Source: Firmicutes bacterium HGW-Firmicutes-4 (GTDB lineage: Bacteria > Bacillota > Clostridia > Eubacteriales > Eubacteriaceae). From it: a DNA stretch of 36,322 bases. Below are positions 1 through 8,617 of this stretch, in pieces; the first letter of the stretch is position 1; the number at the start of each line of letters is the position of its first letter. Both the position numbers and the translations under genes were made by a program. Location: assembly GCA_002841405.1 (NCBI GenBank), contig PGZR01000040.1, positions 1-36,322 of the forward strand. Reading direction: 5' to 3'. A model generated the notes under the pieces. That model saw only the letters and a program-made list of their open reading frames with translations. It made no database searches and was not told the origin of the DNA.

Positions 1-74
1 TAATTTTCAATGGTGCAAATTGTCATAAGAAATTTACACATTTTACAAAAAAGAATTTTCAAGGGGGAAAATTT

Positions 75-1727
75 ATGAATCTTCAACGACCTAACGGCAC
101 TGATGCCACAGGTACCTTCAACCGTTCTAAAAGTATTGTCCCATGTTCTGGTCTCTGTTCACGCTGTGTGGATGGATGTCGCGGAAATTGTGAAGTTTTC
201 AAAGCTACTTTCCGAGGCCGGGAACTGATTTATCCAGGTCCCTTCGGTGATGTAACCGCTGGTGGTGACAAAGACTATCCTGTCGATTATTCCCATCTTA
301 ATATTCAAGGTTATGCCCTTGGTGCCAAAGGTTTACCTAACGGCGAAGTGGGCACACCTGACAACGCCCGTTTCCCAAATGTCAGCACCGAATGTGCTTA
401 TGGCTGGGATAGCAAAGTAGCCATGAACGTTCCGATCTTTACCGGCGCTCTGGGATCTACTGAAATCGCCCGTAAAAACTGGGATCACTTTGCCGTAGGT
501 GCTGCTGTTTCCGGCGTTACCATCGTCTGTGGTGAAAACGTCTGCGGAATTGACCCACGTCTGGTTCTGGACAAAAACAATATGGTCATTGAAGCACCTG
601 ATATGGATCGCCGTATCGAAGCCTATAAAAAATATCACACCGGCAAAGGTGAAATCCTGATCCAGATGAACGTTGAAGATACCCGTCTGGGTGTTGCCGA
701 ATATATCATCAACAAACACAAAATTGAAACCATTGAGCTAAAATGGGGTCAGGGTGCTAAATGTATCGGTGGCGAAATTAAGGTTAACACCATCGAACGA
801 GCTATGGAGCTGCAGCGACGCGGTTACATTGTCACTCCTGATCCAATGGATCCCGTTATTCAGGCCGCCTTTAATGATGGCGCTATTCACGAATTTGAAC
901 GCCACAGCCGTCTTGGCTTTATCAGTGAAGATGGTTTTATGGCCGAAGTTGAACGTTTAAGAGCCTTAGGTTATAAACGAATCACCTTAAAAACTGGTGC
1001 CTACGGCTTAAGAGAACTGGCGATGGCCATGAAATGGTGCTCTAAAGCTAAAATCGACCTGTTAACCATTGACGGCGCACCAGGTGGAACCGGGATGAGC
1101 CCTTGGCGAATGATGGAAGAATGGGGTATGCCTTCAATTTACCTGCATTCAGCTGCCGTTGAATTTGCTCAAATTCTGGAAGCCCAGGGTGAACGTGTTC
1201 CTGATTTGGCTTTTGCTGGTGGATTCAGTAGCGAAGACGGCGTCTTCAAAGCTTTAGCACTTGGCGCTCCTTATGTTAAAGCCGTTTGTATGGGCCGAGC
1301 CCTGATGATTCCAGGGATGGTTGGAAAAAACATTGACCAGTGGATGAAAGAAAACAATCTGCCTAAAACAGTCAGTGAATTCGGCTCTACACCTGAAGAA
1401 ATTTTTGTCTGTTACGAAGCGGTCAAAGAAATCGTCGGCGCTAAAGAAATTAAAAACATTCCTTTGGGAGCCATTGGGATCTACAGCTACTCCGATAAAA
1501 TCCGGGTTGGCTGCCAAAGTTACCAAAATTCCGTATCTGATGGAATGTGGCCGCGAAGAAGCCCTTTCTATTTTAAAAGGTTAAGATCATTAACTGAATA
1601 CCTTTCTCAGCCTTCTGAATTTGTCTTAAAGAAAAATTCAGAAGGCTGTTTTAATTTGCTATTTTCCAGATCCTTAGGTAAAATGAAAGTAATTCATCAA
1701 TTAAAAGGAGATCAATCATGGGAATAA
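75..1727 (+). CDS. FMN-binding glutamate synthase-family protein (GltS/GlxD-like), 3' end apparently frame-disrupted
   Basis: Residues from about 90 to 470 resemble the FMN/TIM-barrel synthase domain of glutamate synthase, including GAPGGTG, an AGGFSSEDGVFKAL stretch and KAVCMGRALMIPG. A cysteine-rich N-terminus (Cys24, 28, 31, 35, 39) could hold an Fe-S cluster. The amidotransferase domain is absent, as in stand-alone GltS/GlxD-type proteins, whose substrate is mostly unknown. An AAGGGGG ribosome site lies just before the ATG. The C-terminus looks wrong: after DKIRVG (about residue 479) the frame yields a low-complexity tail that runs through a strong terminator (1608-1652) and overlaps the next gene by 10 nt. 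The +1 frame instead reads AAKVTKIPYLMECGREEAL and stops at 1584, just before the terminator, which looks like the true family C-terminus. I infer a small deletion or frameshift near 1509-1513. The domain assignment is good; the 3' boundary is not. Confidence 0.75.
   Translation: MNLQRPNGTDATGTFNRSKSIVPCSGLCSRCVDGCRGNCEVFKATFRGRELIYPGPFGDVTAGGDKDYPVDYSHLNIQGYALGAKGLPNGEVGTPDNARFPNVSTECAYGWDSKVAMNVPIFTGALGSTEIARKNWDHFAVGAAVSGVTIVCGENVCGIDPRLVLDKNNMVIEAPDMDRRIEAYKKYHTGKGEILIQMNVEDTRLGVAEYIINKHKIETIELKWGQGAKCIGGEIKVNTIERAMELQRRGYIVTPDPMDPVIQAAFNDGAIHEFERHSRLGFISEDGFMAEVERLRALGYKRITLKTGAYGLRELAMAMKWCSKAKIDLLTIDGAPGGTGMSPWRMMEEWGMPSIYLHSAAVEFAQILEAQGERVPDLAFAGGFSSEDGVFKALALGAPYVKAVCMGRALMIPGMVGKNIDQWMKENNLPKTVSEFGSTPEEIFVCYEAVKEIVGAKEIKNIPLGAIGIYSYSDKIRVGCQSYQNSVSDGMWPRRSPFYFKRLRSLTEYLSQPSEFVLKKNSEGCFNLLFSRSLGKMKVIHQLKGDQSWE
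1608..1652 (+). terminator. Rho-independent terminator of the GltS-like gene
   Basis: A perfect 15-bp stem (1608-1622 with 1634-1648) has an 11-nt loop and is followed by TTTT and a T-rich stretch. It lies 24 nt after the stop at 1584 in the alternative frame, but inside the annotated frame of the upstream gene. This supports the view that the upstream gene originally ended at 1584. Confidence 0.85.
1656..1684 (+). promoter_or_regulatory. Sigma-70-type promoter for the SHOCT protein
   Basis: TTGCTA (1656-1661) and TAAAAT (1679-1684) are separated by 17 bp, directly after the terminator and 34 bp before the ATG of the next gene. This is pattern matching only. Confidence 0.45.
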
Positions 1728-2938
1728 AAGATCTATTTAAAGATGTTACCGATCTGGCCAAGGAAAGTATTGATTCAATTCAAGCAGATTTAGCCCTAAA
1801 AAAAGAAGAACAGGAACGTTTGAAAGCAGAAATGGATCAGCGGATAAAAAATTATACCGATACCCTGGTGGAACAGCTTCTTACTCCCAGGACAGCACCT
1901 GCCAGCCTCCTGATCAATGCCGGGGATGATGAGGTTGTCGGATTCACAGAGAATTTTTGTAAGCAACTCTTGTTACCTGCCAACGGCTTAACAGCTACCA
2001 AGATCGACATGCACCCCTATGAAGAAAAGGCTTTGAAAAATGTTTTAAAAACCTTTCCAACCTACAATCTGCAGGAAAAGTTCTTATTTCAATTCAAAGA
2101 TTCCAAAGGTCAACTGATCCTGCTAACTACCAGCAACCTTTATTTTAAAATTCATTTCCCCGAGAATAAGTCATTTTTTGCGGTGGGTTCGATCCCCAGA
2201 GAAAAGCTCTTTTCCATCGCTATCAATAAGGACGAAGCACACTGTACCCTCCTCGTTAACGCCATCACCCTGATTACCACCCCGGCCGAAGAAGTCAAAA
2301 CCATTGACATCGTCACCCTTACAGAATATCTCTGGCGCCTGAGTAACAATGATTTTGTTATCGATGCTGTTCATGTAGATGCCTTTATTGCTTCCAAACT
2401 TGATCCCACCACGTTGGAGATGGTCAAAAGCTTTCTGGATCCTGACGAAAAGTTGGTCTATTTTGCCTGGGGACTGGGCAGCTTGGTTGCTAAAAAATTC
2501 ATAGTCTGTACCAGCCGTAAAATCGTACTCTACGACCGGGATTTGGGCGCAAAAAAGAGTTTTCCTTACGACCAGATTCTATCGATGACTACCCAACCCA
2601 GCACGGTTTCCTTCCTGGACTTGTCCTTGACCCTGGGGATGAACCCCAATGATATGGAGATAAAAACAGCTGATGCCATCGAAACCATCAGCATCCTTTA
2701 TGCCCGGGAAGCCGAACAGGTTATCAATATTTATAATGCCCACAAACCAGAAGGCGGGACCCCGCCAACTTCAAATCGGCCCACTAACGAACCCCCTCAG
2801 CCTGGAATGCCGACCGCCGAACCGGCCCAGGAAGATCCCATTGCAATGATCGAAAAATTGGCCGGTTTAAAAGAAAAGGGCATCATCAGCGAGGAAGAAT
2901 TCAGCCAGAAGAAACAGGAATTGCTGGCTAAATTGTAG
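1718..2938 (+). CDS. PH-like and SHOCT-domain protein of unknown function
   Basis: This is a 406-residue soluble protein. The N-terminal 45 residues are highly charged and probably coiled-coil. The middle holds two stretches that look like bacterial PH/YokE-type domains (about 80-220 and 225-345; the second contains KKFIVCTSRKIVLYDRD). A Pro/Thr-rich linker (about 346-370) leads to a C-terminal SHOCT motif (IEKLAGLKEKGIISEEEF, about 374-406). SHOCT is a short oligomerisation or tethering module found at protein ends. No enzymatic motif or membrane segment is visible. An AAGGAG site sits 7 nt before the ATG at 1718. The gene lies between two terminators, so it is probably monocistronic. The cellular role is unknown. 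Confidence 0.85.
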   Translation: MGIKDLFKDVTDLAKESIDSIQADLALKKEEQERLKAEMDQRIKNYTDTLVEQLLTPRTAPASLLINAGDDEVVGFTENFCKQLLLPANGLTATKIDMHPYEEKALKNVLKTFPTYNLQEKFLFQFKDSKGQLILLTTSNLYFKIHFPENKSFFAVGSIPREKLFSIAINKDEAHCTLLVNAITLITTPAEEVKTIDIVTLTEYLWRLSNNDFVIDAVHVDAFIASKLDPTTLEMVKSFLDPDEKLVYFAWGLGSLVAKKFIVCTSRKIVLYDRDLGAKKSFPYDQILSMTTQPSTVSFLDLSLTLGMNPNDMEIKTADAIETISILYAREAEQVINIYNAHKPEGGTPPTSNRPTNEPPQPGMPTAEPAQEDPIAMIEKLAGLKEKGIISEEEFSQKKQELLAKL

Positions 2939-2970
2939 TCGCATCGCCAATTCGATTGTATGTAAAATAA

Positions 2971-3010
2971 AACAGAGACTATCCCATCAGGGGAAGGTCT
3001 CTGTTTTTTT
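2971..3010. terminator. Bidirectional terminator between the SHOCT gene and the chemoreceptor gene
   Basis: AACAGAGAC (2971-2979) pairs with GTCTCTGTT (2997-3005). T7 follows on the plus strand and TTTATTTT on the minus strand, so it can end both convergent transcripts. Confidence 0.85.
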
Positions 3011-3104
3011 ATTCACACAATACTGTAAATCAATTTAGATCAACGATCAAATTTTTCGGTTCCCAGTCAGGTCAACCGCTTCTGCATTCAATCATTTCAA
3101 TGAG

Positions 3105-6100
3105 CTAATATTTATCAAGGTCTTCATCGTCTAAAATAATCTGTGGCCGCGGTAACTGCTCTTTTTTTTGTGTATGTTTATCATCCATGTAGTCTTTTTT
3201 TTGACTTACTTTTCCCTTGACCTTGAATGCCCCCACCATCTGCTTCAGCATTTCGGCCTGTCCGGATAATTCTTCACTGGCTGCCGCACTTTCTTCGGCC
3301 GTCGCTGAATTGGTCTGAACCACTTGAGAAACCTGCTCAATCCCCTGGGTAATCTGGGCAATTTCAGAGGCCTGATCAGTGGAGGCTCTGGCAATGTTAC
3401 CAACCAGGCTGGTGACCTTCTCAATTTCGGTTAATATTTCTTTGAGACTTTCCGCTGTTTCATCAGCAATTTTCGTACCTACCCCAACCTTCTCGATCGA
3501 TCCTTCAATCAGTCCGGTGGTTTCCTTGGCGGCTTCAGCACTGCGGGCGGCCAGAGTTCTGACTTCTTCGGCGACCACCGCAAATCCTTTTCCATGTTGC
3601 CCGGCCCGGGCCGCTTCAACCGCAGCATTCAGTGCCAGGATATTGGTTTGGAAGGCAATATCATCAATCACTTTAATAATTTTGGAAATATTACTGGATG
3701 ATTCATCAATATCTCCCATGGCTGCGATCATTTTTGCCATTTGGCCATTGCCCACTTCAGCATTTTTCCGGACTCTGACCGCCAGTTCATTGGCATCATT
3801 GGCCCGGAGAGCATTCTGTCTGGTTTCACCGGCGACTTCTTCAATGGAGGCCGTTAGTTCCTGGATTGAGCTGGCCTGTTCGGTGGTTCCCTGAGCCAGT
3901 GCCTGGCCGCCATCAGAAATTTGTCGGGCGCCAATTTCTACCTGCGCTGCCGCCACATCAATATCAGACATGGTGGTACTTAAGCTCGAGCTGATGCCAT
4001 TGAGTGCCGCTTTGATGGCCTGGAAGTCGCCCGTATAGTTGGAGGTTATTTCCTGAGCCAGGTTTCCGCGACTGATTTCTTCCAGGGTCGCGGTAATTTC
4101 ATTGACATATCGTTTCAAATTATCAATCGTTTGATTCATGTCTTCTTTAATGATGGCATGATCTCCCTGATAATCACCGTTCATTTGGGTATTGAGATTG
4201 CCCTCTGCCAGCTCTTTCAGGGTTTCCGAGGCTTCATTAATGGGGCCAATTACCGCTTCCAAAGTCTGATTAAAGCCTTCAATCACCTTGGCGTACTCGC
4301 CTGAAAACTTATCCGGATTGCCTCTGAAACTGAGATCACCAGCCACGGCTGTTTGCGCCATCAGTTGGGTTTCTTCAACCAGGGTTCTGATATTTTCCAT
4401 CATCCCAATCAGGCTGGGTACCAGGTTATCATTATCACTGCGTTTACCAATTCTTTTCAAATCTTCTAAATCACTGAGTTCGCCGTCTTCAATATGGTTG
4501 GCGATGGTGACGATTCGCAACAGCTGACTGTGAACCGAATTAATCGCTTCACCGATTTCGCCATAGATACCCCGATATTGATTGGTGATGTTCTGACTCA
4601 AGTCATTCTGGCTCATCAACGCAAGAATCCGATTGCCTTCTTCCAGTGCTCCCAAACCATCAATACAGGCATTGATACTTTGCTTGAGCTGATCGAAATC
4701 TCCCGGATAGGTGCTGGTGATTTTTTCTGGAATCTCACCCTGGCCAATCTTATCCACATAGTCAGCGGCTAGATGAAGGGGTCCGACGACGGCGTCTAAA
4801 GTGGCATTGACGCCTTCCACCACCGCTCGAAATCCTCCTTCAAAGGCGGCAGCATTTCCGCGTGTCTGCAATTTTCCCGCCACAGCGGCCTGCGATAAAC
4901 GGGTCGATTCCTGGATCAGACCACGAATCGTTTCAATAGTTTGTTTTAAGGCCGGGCTGATCTCGTCCAATTCATCCACGGCATCAATATTGGCCGAGAC
5001 ATCGCCAGCCGAAATCTGGTTCATAGTCCCGATCACCTTATGCTGAAGATCATCGGCAAAACCATCCATGGTCATGGCCATTTCGCCAATCTCATCATGG
5101 GAATCGAGATTTAAGCGCATCCCCAGATGACCTTTGCGCATTTCTTTGATCATTTGATTGACATTGCCAATCGGTTTAACAATGGAGATGGAAATCTTGT
5201 AAAGAATGATCCCCAGCACCAGAAAAATAATCAAACCAGCCAGGGCAATGAGTAATATATTTTTTGTGATGGCAGCTTGAACGGCATTCATCGAATAGCC
5301 AATATTTAGGGCCCCCTGAAGTTCGCCATTGACAACCACCGGATACAGGACATCATAGACTTTGACATTTTCGGCCTCATAAAAATATTCTTCAGCCATC
5401 ATTTCGCCATCGAGAGCAGCTTTTTTTATTGACTCATCTTCCTGATAGTTTATGCCGATATCTTCGCTATCACTATCGGCCACACCAATCAGATTTTTAT
5501 CAATAAAGCTGGCATAAACAATGCTTTCATCCGATACCAGTTCGTCAATCAGGGCCTGATAGCCAAACTTTTCGGTTAATTCCAGCACCCGATCGGCCGA
5601 AACCCCAGCCTGAACAAACTCTCCGGTGCTACTTCTAACATAACCATATTTAAAATTTTCATCCGTTTCCGTGCTTTTTCTGATTGCTTCCATCAATTCA
5701 GGAGCGCCACTGATCATAAAATTATGGATGGGGTCCCCCGGTTCGGCCTTCCACCCCAGGTACTCACCATTGGCGGCATTGATGATCTCCCCGGATGGAT
5801 TATACCAATAGATATGATCGATCCCGGTTTGCGCGGCCAGCTGGGTCAGATAAACATCGTTGATAGCGCCACGATTGCCAATAATGATGTTCCCAACACC
5901 GCGAATCTGGGCTTCTAGCATTTCATTCATGGTTTTCACCGCTTCGGTATTATCTTCAATTCGATCGACAAAACGCTGTGACGATGAAAAACCATTACGC
6001 TCCATTTCGGCGAATAAACTGTTTCGGGTTAAATACGAAGAAATAACGCCAATCATGACTACCCCAGCCAATACACAGATGAGGGGGACAATCAATAATT

Positions 6101-6146
6101 TTACCTGAATCGACTTGGGTTTCGGGTTCTGCTTGTTGCGTTCCAT
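3105..6146 (-). CDS. Methyl-accepting chemotaxis protein with Cache-like sensor and tandem HAMP modules
   Basis: This 1013-residue transmembrane chemoreceptor has TM1 at about 17-40, an extracellular sensor at about 41-290 (Cache-like, with a [12 protein letters not shown] stretch), and TM2 at about 293-316. A long cytoplasmic stalk follows with repeated HAMP-like units up to about residue 720. Their repeating signatures include [18 protein letters not shown] and [27 protein letters not shown]. The signalling hairpin tip begins [15 protein letters not shown] at residue 835 and is intact, so coupling to CheA/CheW is expected. The C-terminus DDEDLDKY is acidic and lacks a CheR-tethering pentapeptide. 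At 1013 residues it is far longer than a typical receptor (about 550), mainly because of the poly-HAMP stalk. GAAAGGA precedes the ATG. The gene has its own promoter and is unlikely to share a transcript with the upstream BCCT gene. The ligand is unknown. Confidence 0.93.
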   Translation of the reverse strand: MERNKQNPKPKSIQVKLLIVPLICVLAGVVMIGVISSYLTRNSLFAEMERNGFSSSQRFVDRIEDNTEAVKTMNEMLEAQIRGVGNIIIGNRGAINDVYLTQLAAQTGIDHIYWYNPSGEIINAANGEYLGWKAEPGDPIHNFMISGAPELMEAIRKSTETDENFKYGYVRSSTGEFVQAGVSADRVLELTEKFGYQALIDELVSDESIVYASFIDKNLIGVADSDSEDIGINYQEDESIKKAALDGEMMAEEYFYEAENVKVYDVLYPVVVNGELQGALNIGYSMNAVQAAITKNILLIALAGLIIFLVLGIILYKISISIVKPIGNVNQMIKEMRKGHLGMRLNLDSHDEIGEMAMTMDGFADDLQHKVIGTMNQISAGDVSANIDAVDELDEISPALKQTIETIRGLIQESTRLSQAAVAGKLQTRGNAAAFEGGFRAVVEGVNATLDAVVGPLHLAADYVDKIGQGEIPEKITSTYPGDFDQLKQSINACIDGLGALEEGNRILALMSQNDLSQNITNQYRGIYGEIGEAINSVHSQLLRIVTIANHIEDGELSDLEDLKRIGKRSDNDNLVPSLIGMMENIRTLVEETQLMAQTAVAGDLSFRGNPDKFSGEYAKVIEGFNQTLEAVIGPINEASETLKELAEGNLNTQMNGDYQGDHAIIKEDMNQTIDNLKRYVNEITATLEEISRGNLAQEITSNYTGDFQAIKAALNGISSSLSTTMSDIDVAAAQVEIGARQISDGGQALAQGTTEQASSIQELTASIEEVAGETRQNALRANDANELAVRVRKNAEVGNGQMAKMIAAMGDIDESSSNISKIIKVIDDIAFQTNILALNAAVEAARAGQHGKGFAVVAEEVRTLAARSAEAAKETTGLIEGSIEKVGVGTKIADETAESLKEILTEIEKVTSLVGNIARASTDQASEIAQITQGIEQVSQVVQTNSATAEESAAASEELSGQAEMLKQMVGAFKVKGKVSQKKDYMDDKHTQKKEQLPRPQIILDDEDLDKY

Positions 6147-6189
6147 ACTAATTTTCCTTTCGCTTACATCAAGGTGTTTAATTTAGATC

Positions 6190-6218
6190 ATCATAACAAG
6201 TTTTTGGATAAATAGCAA
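6190..6218 (-). promoter_or_regulatory. Promoter of the chemoreceptor gene
   Basis: Read on the minus strand, TTGCTA (6213-6218), a 17-bp spacer and TATGAT (6190-6195), with TG one base before the -10 (extended -10). The predicted start is near 6183, about 37 nt before the ATG. Confidence 0.55.
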
Positions 6219-6357
6219 TTATTATATACACTTGCCGGTTTACATCGACAATAATCTTTATGACAACTTAGACTTACTGTTTTTTTATGATCATCCTCAG
6301 GAATTGTTTAGCAACTATTTACCATGGCTTCTTTAGTACAAAACCTTGATCCCATCA

Positions 6358-7830
6358 TTACTCATTTTTTTTCTCTTTTCGAAAACCCTTAAAGATTGCC
6401 ACACACATTAAAATGATAATCAGTAAAAAAGGCAGCGCCATAATAATGGAGGTGTTTCTCATCGCCACCAGTCCGCCGCTGAAAAGTAGTACAATGGCCA
6501 TTAAAGATAAAACTGTTCCCCAGATTATTTTTATTTTCGTATCCGGATTCAAATCCCCGTTTCTGGAAAACATGCCAATGACAAAGGTTGCCGAATCGGC
6601 TGAGGTGACAAAAAAAGTAATAATCAGGACTGTTGCAACAAACGATATTATTTTTCCTAAAGGTAACATAGCCAGAGTGGCAAATAATCCCACTGTCACA
6701 TCATTAGTAACCTGGGCAACAATACCTGCGCCCTCAAAGATTTCATAATATAATGCGGTTCCCCCCAAAACGGTAAACCAGATGCAGCAGAAGATGGCCG
6801 GCAGAATAATCACGCCCAATACAAATTCCCTGACGGTTCGACCCTTTGAGATTCTGGCGATAAAGGTTCCCACAAATGGTCCCCAGGAAAGCCACCAGGC
6901 CCAATAGAAAATTGTCCAGGTACCAATCCAGGGATCGTTTTCAAATGGTGATAAGGCCAGGCTCAAGGGCAGAATATTTTGAATGTAACCGCTGACACTC
7001 ACCAATAAGGTATTGATAATAAAAACGGTTGGCCCAAAGAAAAAAACAAACAACAAAAGCAACACGGCAATAATGATATTGGTGTTGCTAAGTATTTTTA
7101 TTCCTTTGTCCAGTCCCGTTGTCGCCGAAATTAAAAACAACACGGTGATGACAGTGATAATAATAACTTGGGTACTAAACGTATTGGGAATATTAAATAG
7201 GGTATTCAGCCCGCCATTAACTTGCAAAGCCCCCATCCCCAGCGATGTGGACACGCCGATCACCGTTAAAATAAGCGATAGAATATCCACGGTTTTCCCA
7301 ATTGGTCCCTTGGTCTTCTCACCCAGCAGCGGATAGAGGGTTGAGCTGATCAGACATGGCAGTTTTTTACGAAAGGTTGCATAAGCCAGCGCCAATCCCA
7401 CGATGGCATAGATCGCCCAGGGATGAAGTCCCCAATGCAAAAAAGTATAGCGAAAAGCCATCATTGCCGACTGGGTTGAAGATGGTTCGATCCCCATTGG
7501 GGGTTGGGCATAATGAAAAACAGGTTCAGCAACACCCCAAAATACCAGACCGATCCCCATGCCGGCGCTGAAAAGCATCGCAAACCAGGAAAAATTAGAA
7601 TATTCCGGACGATCTTCGTCACTGCCTAAGCGAATTTTGCCGTATTTACTGAAAGCCAAATACAGTGCAAATATCAGGATACCCAGAACCGTAGCCAGGT
7701 ACAGCCACCCCAGATCATTGGTGATAAAGCCAAACATTTGACTGGTGATCTCCAGCAATTGCTCGGGAAATAAGAATCCAAATCCAAGAAACAGCAGAAT
7801 AAGACTTATTGAAATGTAAAACACCATCAT
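6358..7830 (-). CDS. BCCT-family betaine/carnitine/choline-type transporter (second carrier of the operon)
   Basis: This 490-residue protein has about 12 hydrophobic segments and BCCT signatures: GMGIGLVFWGVAEPVFHY, and the aromatic/Trp stretch FYWAWWLSWGPFVGTF followed by ISKGRT. BCCT carriers import trimethylammonium compounds by sodium or proton symport, or by substrate antiport. A GTG at 7836 opens the frame, but AAAGGA is well spaced (7 nt) only for the ATG at 7830, which I chose. It is the last gene of the minus-strand mtg-like operon, 98 nt after the corrinoid gene, with a hairpin in the gap. It lacks the long C-terminal osmosensory tail of BetP-type carriers. This fits a catabolic role, but the substrate cannot be read from sequence. 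No clear terminator follows it. Confidence 0.9.
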   Translation of the reverse strand: MMVFYISISLILLFLGFGFLFPEQLLEITSQMFGFITNDLGWLYLATVLGILIFALYLAFSKYGKIRLGSDEDRPEYSNFSWFAMLFSAGMGIGLVFWGVAEPVFHYAQPPMGIEPSSTQSAMMAFRYTFLHWGLHPWAIYAIVGLALAYATFRKKLPCLISSTLYPLLGEKTKGPIGKTVDILSLILTVIGVSTSLGMGALQVNGGLNTLFNIPNTFSTQVIIITVITVLFLISATTGLDKGIKILSNTNIIIAVLLLLFVFFFGPTVFIINTLLVSVSGYIQNILPLSLALSPFENDPWIGTWTIFYWAWWLSWGPFVGTFIARISKGRTVREFVLGVIILPAIFCCIWFTVLGGTALYYEIFEGAGIVAQVTNDVTVGLFATLAMLPLGKIISFVATVLIITFFVTSADSATFVIGMFSRNGDLNPDTKIKIIWGTVLSLMAIVLLFSGGLVAMRNTSIIMALPFLLIIILMCVAIFKGFRKEKKNE

Positions 7831-7847
7831 ATTCACTTCCTTTTATT

Positions 7848-7892
7848 ACAGAAAGGCGCCAAAATTAATTATCATTTTGGCACCTGTTCTGT
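7848..7892 (-). repeat. Intercistronic hairpin between the corrinoid gene and the second BCCT gene
   Basis: An inverted repeat pairs 7848-7865 with 7874-7892 with minor bulges (core GCCAAAAT/ATTTTGGC). On the minus strand it is followed by AATAAAAGG and not a U-run. It therefore looks like an mRNA-stabilising or partial read-through element and not a full terminator. Confidence 0.55.
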
Positions 7893-7928
7893 GATGTTAT
7901 TTTTGTATCATCAATTTTCGGGTTTTTT

Positions 7929-8576
7929 CTATCCTAACAGCTTTTTACATAATTCAACTGCTTCATCAGCGGTCTCAGCCCAACCGTCTGCACCAATATC
8001 TTCGCCCCACTTTGCACTGGTAGGTCCGCCACCGATGATAACCTTGTATTTATCTCTAAGACTTTGAGCATCCAGATACTCAACCAATACTTTTTGGGAT
8101 TTCATCGTGGTGGTTAGCAACGAGCTCGCCGCAATGATCTTGGCCCCTACTTCATCGGCTTTGGCGACAAAATCTTCAGCCTTCTGATCAATACCGATAT
8201 CATATACTTTAAAACCAGCGGAGGTTAACAGGGCTCCGACTATGTTTTTTCCGATATCATGGATATCACCTTCTACGGTACCCAGGACGATTTTACCCTT
8301 ATCTTCATAGGCACCTTCCCCTTCACCGGCTGCCAGAACTTCTTCCAGCACATCCATTCCGGCCTTCATGGCATCAGCAGCCATCATAACATCAGGCAAA
8401 AAGGCTTCACCGCTAGTCCATGCTGCACCAACCTCTTCAATGCCTTTAATAAAACCAAGCTGAACTGCCTGAACCGGATCGATCCCCTCGGCGACAACTT
8501 TTTCGGCCAGTTCAATCGCTAAATCTTCATCACCATCCACAATTGCATCTTTAATTTCTTCAAATATTGGGTTCAT
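7929..8576 (-). CDS. Corrinoid methyl-carrier protein (MtgC/MttC-like)
   Basis: This 215-residue protein has the two-domain layout of methyltransferase corrinoid proteins. Residues 1-85 form the helical cap domain. The Rossmann-like B12 domain carries the cobalt-ligating DxHxxG motif as D104-I-H106-D-I-G109, followed by the SSLLTTTM and GGGPTS nucleotide-tail contacts. It would carry the methyl group as methyl-Co(III) between the MttB-like enzyme (8618-10048) and the MtrH-like enzyme (11705-12625). AAGGAG precedes the ATG, and the gap to mttB is 41 nt, so it is co-transcribed. No reductive activator for Co(II) rescue is encoded in the window. Confidence 0.94.
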   Translation of the reverse strand: MNPIFEEIKDAIVDGDEDLAIELAEKVVAEGIDPVQAVQLGFIKGIEEVGAAWTSGEAFLPDVMMAADAMKAGMDVLEEVLAAGEGEGAYEDKGKIVLGTVEGDIHDIGKNIVGALLTSAGFKVYDIGIDQKAEDFVAKADEVGAKIIAASSLLTTTMKSQKVLVEYLDAQSLRDKYKVIIGGGPTSAKWGEDIGADGWAETADEAVELCKKLLG

Positions 8577-8617
8577 AATTTTCTCCTTTTTTCTTATATA
8601 ATTTTTGCTGATATTTT

